From positions 1-28,414 of the forward strand of contig JAWRHV010000033.1 of assembly GCA_040266995.1 (NCBI GenBank): a DNA stretch of 28,414 bases, in the 5' to 3' direction. Of the stretch, positions 23,661 through 28,414 are shown one piece after another. Under the pieces are notes generated by a model, which was not told where the DNA came from, did not search any database, and worked only from the letters and a program-made list of their open reading frames with translations. A program made the translations under genes and the position numbers. The DNA comes from UBA4312 sp040266995. Lineage in GTDB: Bacteria; Bacillota_I; Bacilli_A; Erysipelotrichales; Erysipelotrichaceae. Each line of letters opens with the position of its first letter. The first letter of the stretch is position 1.

Positions 23661-25094
23661 TCACAATGCTTTCCCATCTAAGGAAAAGGTTTTGGCTCTT
23701 TCGATGAGCACATCTACAAATGTGCCCGGCTGGATATTCTCTCCGGTAAAATTCACCAGTTTGTTCGTATCGGTATATCCGGAATAGACATGGTCGTTTT
23801 TCTTGCTGGTACCATCGACCAGAACCGAAACGACCCGCCCTTCATAGGCCTTGTTCTTTTCCAACGCGTACTGATTCCATGTCTCGTTGAGCTTCATCAA
23901 CCGTTTTGTCTTTTCCTCCCGTGTGATGCCATCGCTCATCCGGGCGGCCGGTGTACCGGCACGGGCCGAGAAGATAAAGGTAAACGCATTGTCATACTGG
24001 CAATAGTTCACCATATCCAAAGTATGCTGGAACTGCTCTTGCGTTTCTCCCGGGAATCCAACAATGATGTCCGTAGTGATCGATACATTTGGAATGCGTT
24101 TCTTGATCGCATCAAACAACGCCTTGTATTCTTCACTGGTATATCGGCGTCCCATCCGCTTCAGGATCTCATCATCCCCGGATTGTAAAGGCAGATGAAT
24201 ATATGGCATGATGTTGTCGTATCTGGCGATGACATCGATCATCCGATCGGAGAAATCCCAAGGATGACTGGTCATAAAACGTACCCGGGGAATCCCGATC
24301 TTGGCAACTTCTTCCAATAAATCGGCAAAATCGCCCCCGTTTTCTATATCTTTTCCATATGCGTTTACATTCTGCCCCAATAAGGATACTTCTTTATAGC
24401 CATCGTCTTTTAACTGCCGAACCTCGGAAAGAATCTGGTCCATGGTTCTCGAACGCTGTTTTCCACGGGTATAAGGAACAATACAATAAGTACAGAATTT
24501 ATCACAGCCGTACATGATATTGACCCATGCCTTATGCGTACCGAAACGATGCACCGGAAGGTTTTCATAGACCTCGCCTTCCTTGGAGTATACCTTGATC
24601 ACGCGTTTGTGCTCAAAGATCACACTGTATAACATCGATGGCAGTTCCTGCAGGTTATGCGTTCCGAATAATAAACGCACCTGCGGATATTTATGAAGGA
24701 TCGTATTCACAAGATCTTCCTCCTGCGCCATACATCCACAAACACCGATAACCAGATCCTTGTTTTCTCTGTAGAGCCGTTTAAAATTGCCCAATTCGCC
24801 TAATACTTTCTCTTCGGCATTCTGGCGAACTGCGCATGTATTGATCAATATGACATCGGCTGTTTCCGCATCTTCATTGTAAACAAAGCCCATGGCATCC
24901 ATGATGCCGGCTAAGGTCTCTGAGTCTCTTTCATTGGCTTGACAGCCATATGTAGAAATATAATATGTTTTTCCTTGACCGATAAATCGTGCATTTTCCT
25001 GAATTTGAAATGTATCGATCCGTTCAATCGGTTTTCTGGACCGTTTTTGTGCTTCTTTCAGATCCGGCAGGATCCAGTCTGGTCTAATTTTCAT
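23661..25094 (-). CDS. miaB: tRNA-2-methylthio-N6-isopentenyladenosine methylthiotransferase MiaB
   Basis: Radical-SAM enzyme that adds the 2-methylthio group to i6A37 in tRNAs reading UNN codons. The product is 477 residues; the ATG at 25094 is used because GGAGG lies just upstream and within a longer frame from 25106. Cys51 (S-T-Y-G-C-Q-A-N-E-R-D-S-E), Cys87 (N-T-C-A-V-R) and Cys121 (G-C-M-A-Q) bind the auxiliary cluster. C-D-K-F-C-T-Y-C at 197-204 binds the SAM cluster, followed by P-Y-T-R-G-K-Q-R-S-R. S-L-L-G-Q-N-V-N-A-Y-G and the C-terminal TRAM region are present. The N-terminal 40 residues before the UPF0004 domain match Bacillus-type MiaB. It heads the miaB/rnjB-like/ftsK cluster. Confidence 0.95.
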   Translation of the reverse strand: MKIRPDWILPDLKEAQKRSRKPIERIDTFQIQENARFIGQGKTYYISTYGCQANERDSETLAGIMDAMGFVYNEDAETADVILINTCAVRQNAEEKVLGELGNFKRLYRENKDLVIGVCGCMAQEEDLVNTILHKYPQVRLLFGTHNLQELPSMLYSVIFEHKRVIKVYSKEGEVYENLPVHRFGTHKAWVNIMYGCDKFCTYCIVPYTRGKQRSRTMDQILSEVRQLKDDGYKEVSLLGQNVNAYGKDIENGGDFADLLEEVAKIGIPRVRFMTSHPWDFSDRMIDVIARYDNIMPYIHLPLQSGDDEILKRMGRRYTSEEYKALFDAIKKRIPNVSITTDIIVGFPGETQEQFQHTLDMVNYCQYDNAFTFIFSARAGTPAARMSDGITREEKTKRLMKLNETWNQYALEKNKAYEGRVVSVLVDGTSKKNDHVYSGYTDTNKLVNFTGENIQPGTFVDVLIERAKTFSLDGKAL

Positions 25095-25110
25095 AAATAC
25101 CTCCATATAT

Positions 25111-25143
25111 ATAAAGAAAGAGCCAAACTTTGCAGCCTGACTC
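25111..25143 (-). terminator. Likely terminator of the ferredoxin gene
   Basis: Minus strand arms GAGTCAGG (25136-25143) and TTTGGCTC (25120-25127), with G-U pairs and an 8-nt loop, followed by TTTCTTTAT. It lies between the ferredoxin stop and miaB. Confidence 0.55.
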
Positions 25144-25158
25144 CTAACTTTGTTTTAA

Positions 25159-25338
25159 TTAAAATTCTGAACTAATTGCTCCAACTGGGCAAGTACCGAT
25201 GCAAGAACCGCAATCAATACAAGTATCTCCATCACAAACAGATTGTCCATCATCATTCATGGAAAGTGCTCCAACCGGGCATCCTCCAACACAAGCACCG
25301 CAACCGATGCAAGTATCAACATCAATCTTTACAGCCAT
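25159..25338 (-). CDS. 2[4Fe-4S] ferredoxin
   Basis: A 59-residue clostridial-type ferredoxin, a cytoplasmic one-electron carrier for anaerobic redox enzymes. Two cluster motifs are complete: Cys10-13-16 with Cys20-Pro (C-I-G-C-G-A-C-V-G-G-C-P) and Cys40-43-46 with Cys50-Pro (C-I-D-C-G-S-C-I-G-T-C-P), each followed by V-G-A-(L/I)-S, the internal duplication typical of the family. AAAGGAGGAAAAAC precedes the ATG. It has its own promoter and probable terminator, in the gap between rny and miaB. Its presence points to an anaerobic lifestyle. Confidence 0.97.
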   Translation of the reverse strand: MAVKIDVDTCIGCGACVGGCPVGALSMNDDGQSVCDGDTCIDCGSCIGTCPVGAISSEF

Positions 25339-25372
25339 TAGTTTTTCCTCCTTTTAGTTTTATCCTATGAAA

Positions 25373-25400
25373 AGTATAGCAATTCTCTAAAAGGTTTCAA
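25373..25400 (-). promoter_or_regulatory. Promoter of the ferredoxin gene
   Basis: Minus strand TTGAAA (25395-25400), 16-nt spacer, TATACT (25373-25378), 35 nt above the ATG. Confidence 0.7.
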
Positions 25401-25402
25401 GT

Positions 25403-25425
25403 CAAAACAGTAAGCTATAGCTTAC
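25403..25425 (-). terminator. Possible terminator of rny
   Basis: A 16-nt perfect palindrome GTAAGCTATAGCTTAC (25410-25425), 1 nt after the rny TAG, followed by TGTTTTG. The stem is short and the T run weak, so it may be leaky. Confidence 0.45.
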
Positions 25426-25426
25426 A

Positions 25427-26977
25427 CTATCTGGCAAGCTCTTGTGCACGTACTTCACGGATGACATTGACCTTGATTTGTCCCGGATATGTCAGTTCAC
25501 TTTCAATCTGATCACGAATATCGCGAGCCAGTTTTGTACATGCGATATCGTCTACTTCTGTCGGATTGACCATGACACGGATCTCACGTCCAGCCTGGAT
25601 CGCATACGCATTTTTAACGCCTTTATACTTCTTGGAGATCTTCTCCAAATTCTCCAGACGGTCGATATAAGCCTGTGCGCTCTCTTTTCGCGCACCAGGT
25701 CTGGCAGCACTGATCGTATCGGCAGCGATTACCAGATGACTGGTCAAAAAGCGCGCCTCCACTTCGCCATGGTGAGACTGGATTGCGTTTAATACGATTT
25801 CTTTTTCCCCATGTTTTTTACAGAACTTATAACCGAGTTCTGTATGCGAACCATCATGTTCGATATTCAATGCTTTTCCGATATCATGCAATAAACCGGC
25901 ACGCTTGGCAATCTGCTGATTCAAGCCTAATTCAGCAGCCATAGCTCCGGCCAAATAAGCCACTTCCATCGAATGCTGCAACGCATTCTGTCCATAGGAA
26001 TATCGATATTTCAATGTACCGATCAATTTGACAATGTCACGGTCAATTCTTCCGATTCCCAGTTTAAAGATAGCCTCTTCACCGGTTTTTACAACTTCCT
26101 GATCAATCTCTTTCTGATACTTCTTAACTACATCCTCGATCCGGCCCGGCTGAATACGGCCATCGCGTATCAAGTGCTCCAGCGCAAGTCGGGCAACTTC
26201 CCGACGAACTGGGTTGAAACATGTGATCGTAATCACATCCGGTGTATCATCAATGTTCAATTCAACGCCGGTTGCCTGTTCAAACGCACGGATGTTTCGA
26301 CCTTCACGTCCGATGATCCGGCCTTTCATCTCTTCGCTTGGCAGCGTGACGACACTGACCGTACGTTCCTGGGTTTCCTGCTGGCTCATTCGTTCAATAG
26401 CCATAGCCAGGATCTCCTGTGCTTTACGATTTGCTGTTTCTTTTGCTTCTTCTTCTTTGTCTTTGATGTAAGCGTATTTTTCCTGTTCCATCTGTTTTTC
26501 AACAACCGCAAATAATTCATCTTTTGCATCCTGACTGGACATTTTCGCTACATCTTCCAATACTACGATTTGCTTGTCAATTTGTTCCTGTAAAACTTTC
26601 TCTTTCTCATCTAGCGTTGACAGTTTATCAGTCACTTTCTGCATTTTTTCATTGATCTGGCGCTCTTTTTGGCCTAAAGCTGTGTCACGAAAGTTCAAGT
26701 TATCTTCTCTTCGCAATAACTTGTTTTCCAAATTGTTTACTTCTTGTTTTCGTTCTTTAATGTCTTTCTCAGCTTCCACACGCAACTCATGCGCCTGTGT
26801 TTTTCCATCTAAAACAGCCTGTTTAATTCGAGACTGTGCTTCAATCTCAGCTTCTTTTAGAATTCTCTCTGCATCCTGCTGATTTTTGTTTAAACCTGCT
26901 TTAGAATAAGCCATCATAGCTATAATTCCAATCGCAAGCCCTGCAATTCCAGATAAAGAGATAATTAGTAAGGACAT
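25427..26977 (-). CDS. rny: Ribonuclease Y
   Basis: Membrane-bound endoribonuclease that starts mRNA decay in Firmicutes. The product is 516 residues; the ATG at 26977 follows TAGGAGGTGTAGT, whereas a frame 12 codons longer starts inside the promoter region. Residues 3-23 are the membrane anchor, about 30-200 a long coiled coil, 205-270 a KH domain with G-R-I-I-G-R-E-G-R-N, and 330 onward the HD domain with His335 (N-A-L-Q-H-S-M-E-V-A) and the His364-Asp365 pair in L-L-H-D-I-G-K-A. The family's C-terminal region is complete. Together with the RNase J2-like gene it gives this window two parts of the Gram-positive RNA decay machinery, though they are not in one operon. Confidence 0.97.
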   Translation of the reverse strand: MSLLIISLSGIAGLAIGIIAMMAYSKAGLNKNQQDAERILKEAEIEAQSRIKQAVLDGKTQAHELRVEAEKDIKERKQEVNNLENKLLRREDNLNFRDTALGQKERQINEKMQKVTDKLSTLDEKEKVLQEQIDKQIVVLEDVAKMSSQDAKDELFAVVEKQMEQEKYAYIKDKEEEAKETANRKAQEILAMAIERMSQQETQERTVSVVTLPSEEMKGRIIGREGRNIRAFEQATGVELNIDDTPDVITITCFNPVRREVARLALEHLIRDGRIQPGRIEDVVKKYQKEIDQEVVKTGEEAIFKLGIGRIDRDIVKLIGTLKYRYSYGQNALQHSMEVAYLAGAMAAELGLNQQIAKRAGLLHDIGKALNIEHDGSHTELGYKFCKKHGEKEIVLNAIQSHHGEVEARFLTSHLVIAADTISAARPGARKESAQAYIDRLENLEKISKKYKGVKNAYAIQAGREIRVMVNPTEVDDIACTKLARDIRDQIESELTYPGQIKVNVIREVRAQELAR

Positions 26978-27004
26978 ACTACACCTCCTAAATCCAGCCT
27001 TTTT

Positions 27005-27033
27005 ATTATACACGAAAATATATCAAGATACAA
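27005..27033 (-). promoter_or_regulatory. Promoter of rny
   Basis: Minus strand TTGTAT (27028-27033), 17-nt spacer, TATAAT (27005-27010). The rest of the 27034-27177 gap contains only a small GCCC/GGGC hairpin and the upstream region of the next gene. Confidence 0.7.
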
Positions 27034-27177
27034 TCAAAGTAAATAATAAAGCACAAAAAAACACCCCGTTTTCCTTGCCCCCAAATGGGCGTATTAATGT
27101 CATACATCCTCTAAAACATTATATCCTTATCCATTCATAGTATGATAGAATGATTTATATAAACGAGGAGGTATCTC

Positions 27178-28287
27178 ATGGAAACAAGACCCTATGTACA
27201 ATGGAATATTATTGAAAGCTTTATTGTTGATGCGTTCCAGGCAGCCGGTGTTCCTGCAGATGATGCAAGGATCTGTGCCGATGTATTGATGGAAAGCGAT
27301 CGACGTGGCATAGAAAGCCATGGTGTCAACCGTTTTAAACCGATCTACATTGACCGGATCCATGACGGCATACTCAATCCGGTCACAAATTATGAAGTCC
27401 TGAAAGAAACACCGACAACGGTTGTGGCCGATGCCCATGATGGCATGGGTATGGTCGCCAGCCATCACATGATGAAAACGTTGATCGAAAAAGCGAAAAC
27501 CTATGGACTGGCCATGGGCGCGATCCGTAATTCTTCGCATTATGGTATTGCCGGTTATTGGGCAACCATGGCTTCCAAACAAGGATTGATCGGTATAACG
27601 GGAACCAATGCCCGCGCATCGATTGCCCCTACCTTTGGTGTGGAAAACATGATGGGCACCAACCCGCTCACCTTCGCTTTTCCGACCGATGAAGAGTTTG
27701 ACTTTATTCTCGACTGTGCCACTTCCATCGTTCAACGAGGAAAGATTGAATACTATGCCCGCAGTGGCAAAGATACGCCCGAAGGAATGGTGATCGCCCA
27801 TGATGGTTCGGCATTGACCGACTCCAATGAAATTCTGAAAGCACTCGTGGAAGGCACAGCCGCCCTGACACCGCTGGGAGGCATCGGTGAAGAGATGGCC
27901 GGCTATAAAGGATATGGCTATGCAGCTGTTGTAGAGATCCTATCGGCAGCTTTGACCGGTGGTTTGTTCATGAAAGATCTGACAAACAAAGATAAAGACG
28001 GAAACAAACGTCCATACCACCTGGGCCACTTCTTTATTGTGATCGATCCGGAATTCTTTATGGGATTGGAAACCTTCAAGAAGACCACCGGGGATATTCT
28101 GCGTGGTTTACGCAATTCGCAAAAAGCACCGGGTCACAAACGGATCTATACAGCCGGAGAAAAAGAATGGGATGTATGGCAGATCCGAAAAGACAAAGGC
28201 GTGCCGATGGGACAAGGTGTACAAGATGATTTTAAAGCCGTACGGGATTATTATCACCTGGACTACACATTCCCTTTTGAAAAATGA
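27178..28287 (+). CDS. Ldh_2 family NAD(P)-dependent oxidoreductase (malate/lactate dehydrogenase-like)
   Basis: A 369-residue protein of the Ldh_2 family (PF02615), NAD(P)-dependent 2-hydroxyacid dehydrogenases distinct from classic LDH/MDH. The catalytic region R-R-G-I-E-S-H-G-V-N-R-F contains His48. R-N-S-S-H-Y-G-I-A-G-Y-W near residue 116, G-T-N-P-L-T-F-A-F-P near 160 and G-Y-K-G-Y-G-Y-A near 241 are family hallmarks. Members act on malate, lactate, ureidoglycolate, sulfolactate or diketogulonate; sequence alone does not decide the substrate. GAGGAGG lies 7 nt before the ATG. TATGAT about 35 nt upstream could be a -10 box, but no good -35 was found. The gene stands alone. Confidence 0.9.
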   Translation: METRPYVQWNIIESFIVDAFQAAGVPADDARICADVLMESDRRGIESHGVNRFKPIYIDRIHDGILNPVTNYEVLKETPTTVVADAHDGMGMVASHHMMKTLIEKAKTYGLAMGAIRNSSHYGIAGYWATMASKQGLIGITGTNARASIAPTFGVENMMGTNPLTFAFPTDEEFDFILDCATSIVQRGKIEYYARSGKDTPEGMVIAHDGSALTDSNEILKALVEGTAALTPLGGIGEEMAGYKGYGYAAVVEILSAALTGGLFMKDLTNKDKDGNKRPYHLGHFFIVIDPEFFMGLETFKKTTGDILRGLRNSQKAPGHKRIYTAGEKEWDVWQIRKDKGVPMGQGVQDDFKAVRDYYHLDYTFPFEK

Positions 28288-28305
28288 TTCAATCGTAAAG
28301 TATTA

Positions 28306-28347
28306 AAAAAACTGGTATATCCTAAATGGATATATCAGTTTTTGTTT
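28306..28347 (+). terminator. Bidirectional terminator after the Ldh_2 gene
   Basis: Arms AAAACTGGTATATCC and GGATATATCAGTTTT with a 5-nt loop and one G-U pair, with A and T tails on the two sides. On the minus strand it overlaps the last codons of the gene entering from the right edge. Confidence 0.85.
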
Positions 28348-28414
28348 CCGGTTCCTTCACTGGTTTCTTTTTCTTTTTATTGGTAAAGATATATATCATG
28401 CATCCAAAGGCAGC
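28322..28414 (-). CDS. C-terminal tail of an unknown membrane protein, 5' part beyond window
   Basis: The minus strand from the right edge encodes 30 residues then TAG. They read as the end of a hydrophobic helix (G-C-M-I-Y-I-F), then N-K-K-K-K-K-P-V-K and an acidic-polar end. This resembles a C-terminal cytoplasmic tail after a membrane segment. Supported by the open frame and by the terminator that follows it; too short to name. Confidence 0.5.
   Translation of the reverse strand, partial: AAFGCMIYIFTNKKKKKPVKEPETKTDISI

Noticed and set aside
27127..27801. Minus-strand frame of 224 codons opposite the Ldh_2 gene
   Set aside because: Antisense shadow rich in His/Arg/Phe; the plus-strand gene has a strong ribosome binding site and full family motifs.
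1..28414. CRISPR arrays, transposons, phage attachment sites or a replication origin
   Set aside because: No regularly spaced direct repeats, transposase or integrase frames, paired terminal repeats or DnaA-box clusters were seen. The tRNA genes have intact 3' ends with no duplicated fragment noticed nearby.

Overview
The window looks like chromosome of a low-to-moderate GC Gram-positive bacterium (Firmicutes/Bacillota). Evidence is the gene set (ParE/ParC, PlsY, YneF, RNase Y, an RNase J2-like protein beside an FtsK/SpoIIIE translocase, MnmA-RecD2), strong AGGAGG ribosome binding sites, and canonical TTGNNN-16/17-TATAAT promoters. A gut Firmicute of the Erysipelotrichales type is my best guess; this is inference from the overall flavour, not from a marker. 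No insertion sequence, phage or CRISPR array was seen.

Layout, left to right. 1-551 is the N-terminal two thirds of proC (minus strand, cut by the window edge). 739-814 is tRNA-Thr(CGT). 864-4234 holds two minus-strand envelope genes: a single-pass membrane protein with eight cytoplasmic T-G-K-I octapeptide repeats, and a secreted, C-terminally anchored von Willebrand A protein. 4404-8326 is a sugar-phosphate isomerase locus: a DeoR-family repressor gene with its own terminator, then a tight three-gene operon encoding a cupin phosphoglucose isomerase, a long mannose-6-phosphate isomerase with an extra N-terminal domain, and a second cupin isomerase. 8435-9046 is a plus-strand DUF4230 protein, followed by tRNA-Leu(CAA) on the minus strand. 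9262-12545 is the plus-strand operon mnmA-recD2.

12582-18031 is a minus-strand housekeeping block: parE-parC (4-nt overlap), yneF, and a monofunctional peptidoglycan glycosyltransferase. plsY (18137, plus) is divergent from parE. It is followed by a ComK-like competence regulator gene interrupted by one in-frame TAG at codon 20, with its Shine-Dalgarno buried in a terminator-like hairpin. 19204-25094 is a minus-strand group: miaB, rnjB-like, ftsK, and a RidA-like gene that lacks the family's catalytic arginine and ends in a cysteine cluster. A 59-residue 2[4Fe-4S] ferredoxin (25159-25338) and rny (25427-26977) follow, then a plus-strand Ldh_2-family dehydrogenase (27178-28287), and the C-terminal tail of an unknown minus-strand gene at the right edge.

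Most of the window is ordinary core genome. The points most worth a second look are the broken comK-like gene with its hairpin-embedded ribosome binding site, the altered RidA, the T-G-K-I repeat protein, the isomerase operon with two cupin isomerases flanking a fused ManA, and the strongly eroded active site of the RNase J2-like protein.
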